Below are positions 25,591-38,700 of a stretch of 64,000 nt of DNA, one piece after another; the stretch's first letter is position 1; each line of letters opens with the position of its first letter. The stretch is from Brugia malayi (Eukaryota; Nematoda; Chromadorea; Rhabditida; Onchocercidae). The notes below the pieces were generated by a model. The model searched no databases. It saw nothing but the letters and a program-made list of their open reading frames with translations, and had not been told where the DNA came from. Location: positions 7,568,187 through 7,632,186 of the forward strand of contig NW_025062475.1 of assembly GCF_000002995.4 (NCBI RefSeq), in the 5' to 3' direction. The position numbers were made by a program, and so were the translations under genes.

Positions 25591-25688
25591 TACAAAGGAG
25601 AATGGATAAGGTATCAACAATGGAAAGCAAAGATTGAACAAGCTAGGTGCAATAACTTGCCTACAGTTGGGCCAAGCATGGAATTCAG
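25591..25688 (+). CDS. Orphan candidate internal exon, function unknown
   Basis: A 98-base open segment is flanked by a textbook acceptor (CATTTTTCTGCAG) and a donor (CAG/GTTTCC). Only one of the three forward frames is open. It encodes about 32 residues beginning YKGEWIRYQQWKAKIEQARC, hydrophilic and protein-like. No neighbouring + strand exon with matching phase was found between hlh-8 and here, nor in the next few kilobases. It could belong to a long-intron gene that contains the minus-strand gene at 26.1-29.0 kb. It could also be an exon relic or a chance frame. I do not recognise it. Confidence 0.35.
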
Positions 25689-26092
25689 GTTTCCTTTTCT
25701 ATTAACCAATTTTGCGTTTTCATCTACTTTTTGGAATAATTTTCGCAATCCTCCAATTTCTAATAATTGGAAGAAATCAGAGCAGTAATAAAGTAAACTA
25801 ATAATGTTTCAATGCGAAAATATGATGAAAGCTAGGAAATATTGATTACTGTGCATTTGTAATAAGAATCAAATTGACGTTGCCTATAGATAATTTCACT
25901 GATTGATTATTTGGGTTAATTAATCAGCAGAGTAATGTACCACATAACATAAAAGCCAACTTAGGCATGTCGTTGATACTGAGGTATTTCAGATAAAGAA
26001 CTAGTAGATGTTAGTCTAATTTAACATTCCACTACAGGAAATAGTTACATAAACACTTTTCGACACTTAAACTTTTTCTTTCTTGCATGATT

Positions 26093-26098
26093 TTTATT
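26093..26098 (-). terminator. Poly(A) signal AATAAA of the SMB/TSP1 gene
   Basis: Minus-strand AATAAA about 30 bases downstream of the stop codon at 26127. Confidence 0.55.
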
Positions 26099-26126
26099 TC
26101 CATTCTTTATACTACCACTGTTAATT

Positions 26127-29026
26127 TTAAACAAACAAAAATGAATCATGCTTCGGAAATTCTATTTCACAACGACAATTATTTGTTCTGAATAACCTTT
26201 TCCAGATACCATTGCATGATTTCGGTCCGATCAATTTCCAGAATCCAGTTTCTCCGTCATTCAGATCAGATGTGCATCTACAAAGAAGACAGAAGTTCCC
26301 CTTAAGTACTTGAATGCAGACGTTTGCTCTAATCGTAGTGACTAACCACTTGCAACACATCTCGAGTTCTAGCAAACAGCTAAATGTTTTGCTATTGTTA
26401 AGACTGAAAGATTATTGAAAATGAAATGAAGAATTATCGGAAAAGAATAAGCAACTTACTTATTGGCATTACTGTGCAGTTGCGCTTCTGGCTGACATTC
26501 TACACAAATATTATTGCTCGCATAAAGCTTAATACCGATTTTTTTATCAATGCAGTTTGAATTCACCCAACCCAATTCATAAATTCCACAGTAGCTAAAC
26601 ATCCATAGGTTAAAGTTTAATAGACTAATAATTTAACAATTATTTTTGCTTTTCCTAAAAAACCTGCTCAACAAGAAAAGGAAATCCAGAAATTCAATAC
26701 CAAAGATATCATTGACATTTAATTATGAATGTTAAACATGTTAAACATTAAACATCTCAGTAATGAAAACCAACTAAAGCAAATTGTTTCCTATATCAAT
26801 TATTTTCTTGTAAATATTGCTACGACTGAATCTTTCACGTGTTTTGTTGTATGAATAATCCAGCAGAAGCGCTACGGGTGTAATTCCTAAACAGTTAAAT
26901 GTCATTTTTAAATTATGGAAAGTTAGATCTTTTTTAGAAAATTGCTGAAATGACCGAAAAAGGAAACTGATTATAGAGAACAATCATTTTAGCATACCGG
27001 AAAGAACTTTCAAATATCTCTGTCACGACGAATCCAATTAAATTAACCTACCTGCCATCATTTCCCTTTTGATAGTATATATGAACAATTTTAAATTATT
27101 CTGAAAAAAATTCGCTTCTTCATTTACTAAATAATTATTATAAACACAACTTTTTTTGCTTTCAAAATTCTTTACAGAATAAACCTGGTTGGTGTCGCCT
27201 CCTCGGTTGTGGACATTCTTTAAAGCAGCTCATTTTTTCGACCAATGATGGACATTCAGTTCCACCGTGCTTTGGTTTCCTGTCAATGGTACGCTTTCGT
27301 GTTTGCACACCAGTTCTACAACTTCCCTTATCCGGAATACACTGAGACCAAGCTGACCATTCGCTTACAGCACAATCAGATGCTGTATATGGAATCCTAA
27401 TTAACCGATTTCAAATCTGGTACTTTGTAAAATGTCAAATCTTGTACTTTGTAAAAAATGTTAGTGCGGAAAATTAATTTCTATTTAATTATTTCAAAAA
27501 TAACATTTCAAAGTGAGTAAAAGTTAAAATTTGCAAGCTTTAAAGCTCTATCAGTAATGTACACTCTCAGTCCTTCACAGTTCTATGATTAAAAGAATGA
27601 AGTAAGGGAAACGTACATGGGCATGCAAATGAGTAATCGGAGCAGCAATCATCAAATGTCACACACTTCTCATCACAATAGCATAAATTATCATAGGCGG
27701 TATTTCCCAAAAATGTCAACTTAGTGACATCATTTGGCCATCCGATACTTCTCAAATCCTTCACTGTTAATGGAATATGACGATTCAGTAATGAATACCT
27801 GAAACGAGCAATTAAATGTAAAAGTCCATAACTTTCTGAGATCATTTCACGATAATCTTTCATAATTTTTTCTTAAAACATTAATTCAAAAAACCATGAA
27901 AACAAAGTCCTACCGTGATAATGTCATTTGAATATTATCTTTCGACAGCATAAAAAATACAATTAACAATCATGAAACAACAAATGACATTAACACTGAT
28001 GGATGTAAACTTCAAAGAACATGATTTCCTCAAGAAAAAACGATTTCCTGCAAAATCATTCCCTTTCTTATTGGCAAGAAAATTTTAAATGTTAAATCTA
28101 TACTTTCTTTCATAAGCATTTATCTTGGCCATACTTCTAACTTTCTGTAAAATAATCTTAATATCTTAAATGAAATATTCAGTTAACATTCACAGCAGAG
28201 CCTAAATACCGAATAAGTTTGTGGCGTTGGTAATAAAGTGTTGTTTCCGGCTGTTCTCCTTTGGGGTAAAATGGCTGACCGAAAATGAGTTGATAACGAA
28301 CAAATGGTGATACCGTAGTATTATTAGGTAGTTTTACTGTTTCAGTTTGTTCTCGTTTACTGTTCAAGGAATTATCGAACAGACCATAGTCTGAAACATG
28401 AGTTATTATAAAAATCTATTTCAATGATTATTCAAGGATTCAATATATTTGCTACTGTTGCAACGAAACGATGGCTTGCTTATTAGAATGAATGAATGAA
28501 TGGAACGGAACGGAACGGAAAGAAAACAAATAAGTATGAAGACTGAACTTTTCTACTGTTTGTTTACTCAATCGCTAAAACATTATTTCTGCCGTAGAAT
28601 TTCATTACAAAAGCATTTATGGTATAAAATCATTAGCATCAGAGGATCAAATCAAAGCAACGGTTTATCACATTTTGCAATTAGTAGCGGGAAAGTGAAT
28701 CCTTTACAAAATAACTAACCGTGATTACTGAGCGCTCCAAATCCTGTACCATCCAAAGGAATTAATTCTCGCAACGTCAATTTATCGTTTCGTTTCATTT
28801 TTCTATTATAAACAGCAGGATCCCATTTGCCTTTTCGATCTTTCTTCAACCTTTGCCAACGAAATTTTACAGGTATATCACCAATTCCATTGTCGATTCC
28901 GATACAAGTAAAATTAAGTCCTAAGCAGCATAACTGCTTTTGGTAACAACCGGAATGAACAATGGATACCAGGGTGAACACAATAGACAGTACTGTTAGC
29001 AGCCAGTCTGACACACCGATAAACAT
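26127..29026 (-). CDS. Secreted somatomedin-B / thrombospondin type-1 domain protein (SBSPON-like)
   Basis: Seven exons in consistent phase (29026-28720, 28390-28210, 27798-27617, 27382-27185, 26886-26775, 26594-26460, 26379-26127) encode 455 residues. The N-terminus MFIGVSDWLLTVLSIVF is a signal peptide; mature protein likely starts near residue 25 (GCYQKQLCC). A somatomedin-B-like motif, CYCDEKCVTFDDCCSDY, ends the third exon. The TSP1 domain follows (CAVSEWSAWSQC ... GVQTRKRTI ... CFKECP). Then comes a C-terminal Cys-rich region containing GITPVALLLDYSYNKTRERF, YCGIYELGWVNSNC and SCNGIWKR. That order is the one seen in vertebrate SBSPON/RPESP. The role is likely extracellular matrix; no enzyme motif is seen. 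The 26886-26775 exon was found because phases of its neighbours did not fit without it. The first exon contains an extra Cys cluster and a basic linker. The domain call is firm; the ortholog name is not. Confidence 0.88.
28487..28520 (+). repeat. (GAAT)n then (GGAAC)n tandem tract
   Basis: Three or more GAAT units run directly into about four GGAAC units, inside the first intron of the minus-strand SMB/TSP1 gene. Confidence 0.7.
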
Positions 29027-32000
29027 TTTCTTATTTCACTACACAGGATGCCATTTGTATCATTAATTCTGAAAACTAAAATACTAGAAAAACTGCCCCT
29101 GAAAACAGCTTACTCGAAAGAGGTCAAAAGATTGATCAAGTCTTCTAGAACATTTAATGAGAGTGCAAATTACATGAGCTGCGGTATTATATGGATAGAA
29201 ATAATTTGAATATTAATATCAGTATGGAATAATTTGTAATTTGTATATTAATATAGCCATTGGGGTAAAAAAATTCTTTCTTAGCAAAAAAGGTGCACCT
29301 GTGGAGATTCTTTTTTATACAAGTGATTGATGCTAATAATCATAGACGTTGCACCTGTGAACGCAAAATAACCATACTGACTATTTAGCAATGCAATAAA
29401 AATTGCCACTTAATAATCGTAAACTAATGAATTAGACACTGCACCGATCAACTGACCGATATTTTTATGATGATCAAAATCGCACATTAGTTGGAACATT
29501 TCAATAGACTACTTGATAATGGGACTACAGCATTATACGTCATGATGATATCAATAATTATCTTTCCTCTCCCTAAAATAATGTTGGAATGAAGTTGAAA
29601 AGAGGTCTTCAGTAAGATGATATCATTCTTCTGAGTTTTTAAAATTTAGATTCCAATTTTTTGAATCATTACACTATCGGTAAATTTTTTCAGAGCTTTA
29701 TAACTGAAAAGGCGAAACAATGAATGCAAGCATATGGTTCAAACGCATAACGTTTTATTTCCGATTTGTATGCCAAAATGGAACATTGTTTCTTTGTCAC
29801 CGATCGAAGCGCTATTCATTCTTTCCTTCAGCATTCTTATTATCTTAATGTCAAAGGAACATGTGGAATACGTCTCTTGTAGCAAACAGTAGTAATTTCA
29901 GCATAACTAATAATAGTTATCTTATTACCACGGCTACAGTTCTGTTTGAAGTTGAATATGAATTCGATTTTATTTTTAATAGAATTACACAACATAACTA
30001 TTAATGATAACAAGCTTTTCAAAACAGATAAAGTAATTAAATTGGACCAGAACTTGACTTGGCATTTTAAGCGAAATAGAAATCAGCAAGTCGAAATTGA
30101 ATAAAATATCTTCTATCCCTATTTAAACTTGATTTTTCAGAAGGACAATGAAAATTACTGAAACCAACATCAAGTATAATTTATGGAACCCATGAAAGTG
30201 ATACATGTTTGAATGGGCAATTTAACTAATACTGTTCCGAAGTCGCACTCCAATGTCATACATTGTTCATAAGTCAATATTTGTATAAATAACGAAATTA
30301 AGTAATCAAAATAACTGCATTTGCATTAATGCACTGCTATATTAGTAGTACCAACAGCTATGAAACATGAAACTAATAATGACGACAGTGGTAATAATTA
30401 TGAGAGGAAGTGATGACAAAAAACAGTGATAAACAACTGATGGTAGAACACGATCGGCAATAAAAAACATACAACAAGAAATGAGAGTAAAAATTAGTCA
30501 GTCAACAAATTTCAAGAAAAAGCATTCATTGACTCTAAAAATTCTAAACAACTAACAATGAAACAGAACATTATACTCTGATAACATATCTATTGATATG
30601 ATTAATTAATTAATTAATTAACTACTGCTAATATCACACCTTCACAGTGTGGATTATTTATATCAAGTGATCTTCTACACAGCCAAACTGTCAATATCAA
30701 ACATACTAAAAACAAAATTTCTATACAACATATTGTTGAGATGTGATATAAACACAAATTTAGAAAGTTCTTTAAAGCATAATATTACCATTAGGGAAAT
30801 TTGAATAAATGAAACATTCATTCAGGAATACCTTAATGAAATATTATTGCACATAAGCAACATCTGTACTACAATACATTTGCTACGAATTCGGTAACAC
30901 TATCAACTGATAGAATCAGATAAACTGATAAACTATTAAGAAATAGGAACAAGGTAAATTAGTGAAAAAACAAACGAATTAATAAACTGGTAAGAATGCA
31001 ATTGGATTTTATAAATAATATCTAAACAAGCAATTGAAATAGATGTAAATAAAGTTCAAGTAAATATCAGCTGGATAAAGCGCTATTGAAATAATTGAGA
31101 TTTACTATATTTGAAGATGGAATTCAGAACCGATAATTCCCAGACGACAGCAGTAAAGCAGTTTGGTCCAGTACTTAGATCTATTTGAATGATAAAGGAA
31201 GCACATTTGCTTGTTTTATTTTATCAAATCCCTACACAAACTTAATTCACTACTTGAAATGTACTTCGTTTGAGTCTCTTCTAGATATAATTTCGCTTTA
31301 TTGAAAAGTTTAGCAAATTTATTCATATTTATTTTAACTTTTTGACCTAAAGACCAAGTTGAAAAGTCACATAAGAATAGAACACACTAGAGCTAAGTAA
31401 TTCTGTCAAAGCATGATCATATTAAGCGAAAGCTTCCTATTCTATCGTATAATCTCTTTTCATATTATTGGTCTTTCTGTTTCACTTGAGACTGAAGGGA
31501 GAAATAAAACTGCATTTGAAAGATGTGAATTTTTTGTTAAACGGAAACGTTTGTATTGGTTGGAAAGTTTCGAGTAGAAAATAGATCGGTTTGATGGACT
31601 ATCACACTACTAAATAGATGAAATCAGTGCACTGACAGTCTTGCGCAAAATTGGACTTAAGATTTTGAAAATTTATTCAATAAATTGTAAATGCTTAGAA
31701 AGATTGAGGAACAAAAGTAACTGGCAGCAATGAATAACGATGCTTAGGTTGGTGAATGTGAACAGATATCACCAATAAAAAAGCTCACCGTATGGAGAAT
31801 ATCTGGGAGGGCATGTGTAAATTTTTATTTTTTGAAATAAACCATTTAGCAAATGATATCGTCGTCATACCAAATGTTTTTGTTCTCCTCTACAGACTGT
31901 TCAAATTTTAAGAAATGAAATTGTTTAATGGTTAAAGGCTTCTCGAAAAAATCTCCAATAGTAATATAAAAGCAAATCATTGCTTTGTTGATAGTATCAG

Positions 32001-33379
32001 AATGCACTTCCTCAGATCGTTTCAGTGGAGAAACCTTCCAACATTTTACAGTTAGGTGACAAGGAAAAATTCGAAAATCAAAATGAAGCAAAAGCAAACA
32101 CTACATAATGAATTTTATGAAATAAATGACATATGCGAAGTGAGGTCATTGGAAGCAATTAATTTCCATACTTCTAACAATATCAATACATTCTTATCTA
32201 TCTTTACTACGCTTATCACAAACTTATATAAAATAACTAAGATTGGTGCAGTGACTTCTAAACAATGTCATCAATCAAATGTCTGTCGCAGATTCTAGAA
32301 AATCTTTCATCCAAAAAAAGAATAAAAATATTTTTTCTTTTATTTTGTTTGATGAGTTTCAATACATACTAGATATTGCTTTAAATTTGACTTTAAAATA
32401 AACGATATTACTAATGGAATGGTGGACAACAAATATCACGTTGTGCTGGATTGGTATTCCCGAATAATTTCTGACACCTGATCATATCATATTCAAATCA
32501 GTAAGTAAAGTTGTTCATGCAATGAAAATTGAGTAAGAAATTTAGCAAGTGCAAGTAATGACATCTAAATGTGCTAATAGCAATACATTAGCTCACGATA
32601 GCATTCGTTTCAAGTATTCCTTTGTCGATCTTTTCTGATGAAATTGTTTTGTAACTGAATACTAAGTCAATAATTACTTCGGTGTTTGCGAATATTCCCG
32701 AATGAATAAAGATTTATTGTGATACAGAAATTCAGAAAAACAAACATTAAAAGCTGATTGTAATTCAATGTGGGCTTAACTGATTTTTTCAAAATTGAAC
32801 TTTATCACTTCTCATGGATATTTCCTATGGTGATTCAGATTGACACTTTTATATCGTTTCTTTACTAAAATGTTTGAAAATTATTTCTAAAAATCATCTC
32901 TTTTCGAGTAGCTAAACTGCACTGCAATGTAAATTTTTATTTTCAAATGACACAAAAAAGTAAATTGAAATCCTCATTGTCACCAATGAAATGAAATTCA
33001 GAAAATTAGAAAGAATAACAAAAGTCTCTAGGAAGTTTATTGTAGTTGAAGTTATTAATTAGATGACGAATGTTGAGTGAACTTTAGCATGAAACAAGCA
33101 GAATGCATGCTGGACAAACATTTAATACTGAACATTATTTTGAAATAAGAAATTTCCCATAAAATATCTCACAATTCTTTTTAATATTTAAAAAGAAATG
33201 ATTTCACATAGAATGCATCAAAAATCGACGACAATTTGCAGCATTTTATATGAAAAAAGTTAGAGATTGAAATTCGTAAATTTTATCTGCTCGTTTTATA
33301 TTTCAACAGAAATTCCACATTTTGAAGAGCTTCAAGCAGTCATTTCCAGTTACTTCCGAGGATGCTCTCATCGAAAGTA
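29027..33379. other. Gene-free spacer with (TTAA)n tract at 30601-30621
   Basis: 4.3 kb with no supported exon. It includes a (TTAA)n simple repeat at 30601-30621. The open frame of 84 codons on the minus strand at 31846-32097 has no signal or domain and no splice partner, and I treat it as chance. 29027-29200 should hold the promoter of the minus-strand SMB/TSP1 gene. Confidence 0.5.
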
Positions 33380-35740
33380 TTACGGAAATATATTAGGCAG
33401 ATTTAAGCCACTATCATGTGGTCCAGTTCTAAAAGAAGAACTTGGTGAAGTTTTCCGACAATTCGACTGGGCTGATGCCATCGCATCTGTTATAGGATCC
33501 ATAAGTGAAGGAGGCACTGGTCTGAAATTATTTTTGTTTTTGAAACTTCGATATGACAACTGTCGGTGTATTGTTGGTACCTGTTCCCACAGTTCATCGT
33601 ATCTATATCTGTAATTAACAGTGATTAATAATTTGGGATATGAATGGCCAGAATAATAGTTACTGCCATCTGAAAAGTAATAACCTTAAGTCATCCTCAT
33701 AGGTGCGTAACGGATGTGTGATATTTGGTAGTTCCGAACGTAAGAGTTTTTTAGACGTGGACACGTTTAATTGATGTTTCTGATGCAGAAAAGCAATCAA
33801 TAAACAAGCAAATGCTGTTGTTAAAATAACTGTAAGTGCTGACAAGACCAATACCGCATACAGAAACCAACTGCTGCCGTCAAGAGGATAAAGGAGATCG
33901 TTGCTCGTTTCTGGATCAGTGTACTGAAAAATCTGATAGTTTTTAATGTTTTATATGATTCCTTTAATTTTAACGTTAATAAATCAACAATTAATATAAT
34001 TCATTCATTATCGATTCTTAAAGGAGCACAGTTTTATTTCTCCTAAATAAGGAAAATGAAATTTCATGTAATTTGGAACCTGCTCAACAACGGCAATACG
34101 ATGTTCCAGACAAGTCGGACAACGATCGTATTTCTGTAGAGTAAGTGATGCATTGAAACATTTCCCTTTCACCTCTAAGACAAGTTTCCCATTACTTGAA
34201 TATTGCTTCGTTGATGATTGATAATCGTTCTATAAACTTAATATCTTTTAGAGTGAGAGATTATTTAAGCTTTAAAAGATGATTTACGAGAACTTGGTCA
34301 TCAACAATTCGTTTGGAAGGAGTAGTGTCGCATATCCTCGGGAATCCGTATGTAGGATCTAAGCCAGCCACTTCACATTTCAAGGTAATATCGCCAACAC
34401 TTCTTGATATCCAATGCGATATGAATAAGCGTGAAGTTTCCTGCAAAATTTTAAAGTACCAATGGAACAAGAAGAATTCCTGAGATGAAAATAGTAATCA
34501 TTTTATTTCATGTCTGAAATCAATGGAAATGGTCAGTTGAAATCAGATCCCTTTCCACGGAAGTAAATCATGAAGAGCACATGTTATATATATTAAATTT
34601 TCTTTTGCATAAAAACAGAAATCTTTAGCATTATACGTTTTCATGAAAGAAATAAATTTAGAGAAGCTGAAATAAGTTTTAAATTTTTCAAAATCGTGAT
34701 TTTTAGCATTAGGTCCAAATTTTTTGAAAATTATGCTACTATTGAAAATATGCAAAGCGCTATGAAAGATAAGGGCGAAACAGTTCACACTTAACTTACT
34801 TCACAAATTAAATTCTAAGTTTTTCAAACTATAACTTTTCTCGTTTTCAAAGGCATTTTCATGAGCTGTGAAGTGCTCTTGAGCATATTTTTAGAAGGCA
34901 ACAGGTTTAAACAAATTGCATAGATCCTGATTCCCGATGACTTGACGCTTAAGAAAACTAGAGTACAATATCTCAGTACTTCAATTACTAACCATTTGAA
35001 CTGTGTGTATCATTAATCAGTGCACCATTTTTGGCTTGAGAACTCAAAGGTTATTGGTTGTGAGCTATTCTCGTAGAAAGTTTTAAGTGTATTACATTAT
35101 GCATGATATTTCTTCAAATGATGGCTTTTGGACAAAAATGAAAAGAACACTTTATACTTTCTTGAAATGTGAGTGCTCGAAATAAAGTTTTTTTCCGGGT
35201 GATCAGGAATCAAGTGATTATTATATTCATGAGGAATGATGTACATTTAGAGTCACTTAACTGAAAGTTTAGAAAATTCTTAACCTTCATTAATAACGTA
35301 TAGAATTTTTTGTTGGTAATAATGAGTTAATTATTTAGTAGCAGATTCATATATGCTGTTTGTTTAAGTTAATTTATGTTTTCAGTTTATTATAATAACA
35401 TATATTAAACATGAATTAATTAAAACTTAACTAGATGATTTGGAAGTATTACAGTGTTTACGCAAACATTTTACTGGTGATTTACCTCAGCTAATTTAAG
35501 TGTAACAGGCCAGCTAATTAAGTTAGCTTCATTGTTGGCAGTATTGATTTTGATTACTTGAAATTTTGGTTCCGCGCAACCGGCAGTTGTTAAGCATCCT
35601 TTTCGCCACTCGATGCCTAGCACATCCGCTACCAGCCAATAAGAATCTGGATGATCATCCAAGAAACCTTCTGTTGTTGTGGGATGAATCATTCCATCGA
35701 TTGAAAAGGTCATCAGAAGTGCAATAGAACAGTAATCCAT
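33380..35740 (-). CDS. Single-pass membrane protein, paralog 1 of an unrecognised Cys-rich family
   Basis: Five exons (35740-35486, 34440-34288, 34229-34080, 33923-33685, 33608-33380) give about 341 residues in consistent phase. Layout: signal peptide (MDYCSIALLMTFSIDG), a Cys-containing ectodomain to about residue 185, a transmembrane helix (AVLVLSALTVILTTAFACLL) and a cytoplasmic tail of about 115 residues. Motifs shared with the gene at 45.7-49.2 kb: W-x-KGCLT-x-AGC, FIS-x-W, DITxxxEVxGxDPxYGFxRxCD, GKCFNAxxxxQKYxxCPxC, and VLSA..LIAxL at the membrane. The tail reads YRYDELWEQVPTIHRQLSYR and ends DSGLNLPNIFP. An alternative donor at 33664 would add seven residues to exon 4, and donor GTTCTC would shorten exon 2 by two codons. 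No enzymatic motif. A receptor or adhesion role is only inferred from topology. Confidence 0.78.
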
Positions 35741-38700
35741 TTACAATGCTTCTTTCTTCATTCATTTGGAATAACTTAAATCATTCTTATTCTCACTGTG
35801 TTTGCAAAACATTCCTGAAGAAAATTCAGTATTGTGAAATGTGTCTCAAAACAGAATTTACTAAGACTAAAAGCTAATAAATGATGCAAAAGAGTGCAGC
35901 TCGATGTTTTGTTAGATTTTTTATTGCCAGCAAAAAATTAATAGTTTAACTGTTAAGTAAGTGAATCAATGGGTGTCCAAGGGAATGACAGTGTATTTGA
36001 AATTTTAATAAAGTTTGGATATTTGACCAAGAAATGTGGACAAATTAAACTTTGAAATATTTTATTAGTGTGACAAAGTCAATATGAACAAATTTTAGAA
36101 CTTAAGTTATCTTTATTAATTATTATATTTCTCACATGAGTAAAACTCTATCATAATTCTCAATACATTTACATTGGATAAATTAGAATTGGGATTTCTC
36201 CAGAAACAAAAAATGATACCAAAATCAATTTTAATTTGCTGATTGTTGACTTTTAACTTAGTACTATTTGAATACTTCGTAATCTGAATAAACCTGCAAA
36301 AAATAGTGCAAGCTAAGGAATACTTCAAATTGATTTCTACTGATCATACTATATTAATTTGAACAATTTTCAGCAATTCAGAAAGATTAAAGCAAATTTA
36401 GAGAGTTAAGTCAATCTTTTATGATTTAATAGATCAAAACTCATCTCACCAAAAAAAAAAAGACAAAAATGGCCTTCATTAGACAGACAACAAGAAATGG
36501 AAATTGCTGAAATATATTGATGAAAACTATTTATGAATGAGAAAAATTAGCTCAAAAATTATTCCCGAGAGAATATTTTTTATTTCAAATTGATAGAGTT
36601 GAATTGCGTTCAGGCCAAAATATCAAATATATTTACAAATTTTCAACAGCTTAAAGATTAATTTAGTAGGAATTAATGTTAACAAATTTAATAATAGAAA
36701 TTCTGAAAGTTCTTTGTCTTGAGAATATGTAGCAAATAAAAGTTAATTGCCTATTATTAATGAAAAATATTCCACTTTAATTTCTGTGTAGATACTTTGT
36801 TAAAGTTAAGTCTTGTGTAATAATTAAAACAGTGAAACGCTGGAGGAGCAAAAAGATCTGCTTTCTTCTTGGAACAAAAGATTTTTTCTAAAAAATACAG
36901 TAAAATTTAATAATATCAAATTTCAAGATTTACAAGTGGTTTAAGATTCTGAAGTTCCGGCTTTCTGCATATTAGTATTTTTCCTCAAGAAAAAGCCACT
37001 GCCATTTAAATCATGCATATTTAGGAATTAATGACTATTCAATGAAATATTCAATTCTGGTTGTAAATTTTAATTTAATTATTCATGAAAATTGAAAAGG
37101 AAATTAGGTTAGCAAAAAAGTGACGCATATTTGTAAATGAAGCTGATTTTATGAATCATTGATTCGTCTAAAAATCTATACACGTCTAAATATATGTTCA
37201 AGGAGGTACTTAGAGAAATTATAATTTCAATTAGAATCAGAGAAAGTTCAAATTTCGGTTTCTAAACTTATGATTTGAAAAAGTTTCAAGTAGATGTATA
37301 GTGAATGACTTGATACGCTGTTAGTATTTCCAATTTCTGATAGGAAATTTTCTTCAAAAAATGTAAGGAAAAAACGAAATGCCAATGAAAGACTAAAGAC
37401 TATTTCTTATTTGCATTATTCAAATTAAGAAGATCAAATCGAGATTGATTCATAGGTCATTACGACTTCTGGTAGAATGATTTTATTTTAACTATTAAAT
37501 CGTTTTGCATTTGTTAATTCAAAAAGCATTGAAATATCAGAAATGAATGTAATGGCAAATAAGCTCAATGATATTTTCTAATGCTTTTTACAAAGTGAAA
37601 AAGATCCAGAAAAAAAGACCAAGTCCATAAAATGATATTAGGTCAAAATATTATTGTTTAGGCTTACAAAATGCAACAAACAAACAGCATAAAATCCTCA
37701 GCAATAAATCAAACTCTTCAACAAATTCTGCAACTACGATTCATCTAATTCAAAATATGGTCAATTAAACAAATGTCTTCATAATGCCTAGATTAATTCT
37801 TGCAACATATTCTCCAACCTTTTCGAACAATACTTCAACTGGAAATATCAATTTAATATCAAAAGAAACTTTGATTTAAGAGGTTGCAAATAATCTCTCT
37901 AAATTTTCTTCAGTGATAAGGCCAATGACCCACATCTTTTTAGAAAAGAATGATCCCTGAAATATTCCAATTTTTCCAGTAAATCAGATTTTTAAATAAG
38001 AATTGTATTATTTCTTACTTGTACTGTTGCAATAATCTATTTCATAGCCATTTTAAGATTTTTCCGTTCACTTTTAACGACTTCGGAATATATTTCAGAA
38101 ATGTACCGAGATCTCTCGATCCAAGGGATAACGGATAAAAATATTGTGTAATTCCATTATGATCAAAAGAAATACAATGAAACATCAAAAGTATTAGAAA
38201 TTGAGTAAATTTCGGCACTTTCTGCATGCCACATAATATTAAAGATTAAAAAATGTTCCACAATGAATGTTCCGTTCAGAATTTTTTTTTCTGATCACTG
38301 ACACTTGAAAATGTTGCTCACTTCTTTATTCATCTTAATAAATATTTCACTTTCAAATAATAATAAGATTCTAAAAAAGTTAAAGTGAAAGTATTAGGAC
38401 ACTAACGATAAAATAAGGTCACTTTGAGATTAAAGTAAACAGTAGTAACATTAAGGTAATTTGGATAGTAGTGACCTTAGAATTAGTATCTGTTCAGGAA
38501 CATTAACTATCCCACTACTTGGACTGTAAGTCTTTTGCCGAACTACTTGTTAACATGTCCTTCTAATAAAGAATATTCATTTAAATTCGTTTGATTGTTT
38601 TTAAAACTTTCTCAACTCACTTCAATCTTAAGATGAATTAAGTGAAATAATCGCTTTATTTACAATAATCTATAATTAGCAGGAAATCAACGGCATAAAA

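Noticed and set aside
33267..33614. 115-codon plus-strand open frame that looks like a terminal exon
   Set aside because: It lies antisense to the tail exon of membrane paralog 1. The minus-strand reading joins in phase to the upstream exons and gives a tail-like sequence, so the plus frame is a shadow.
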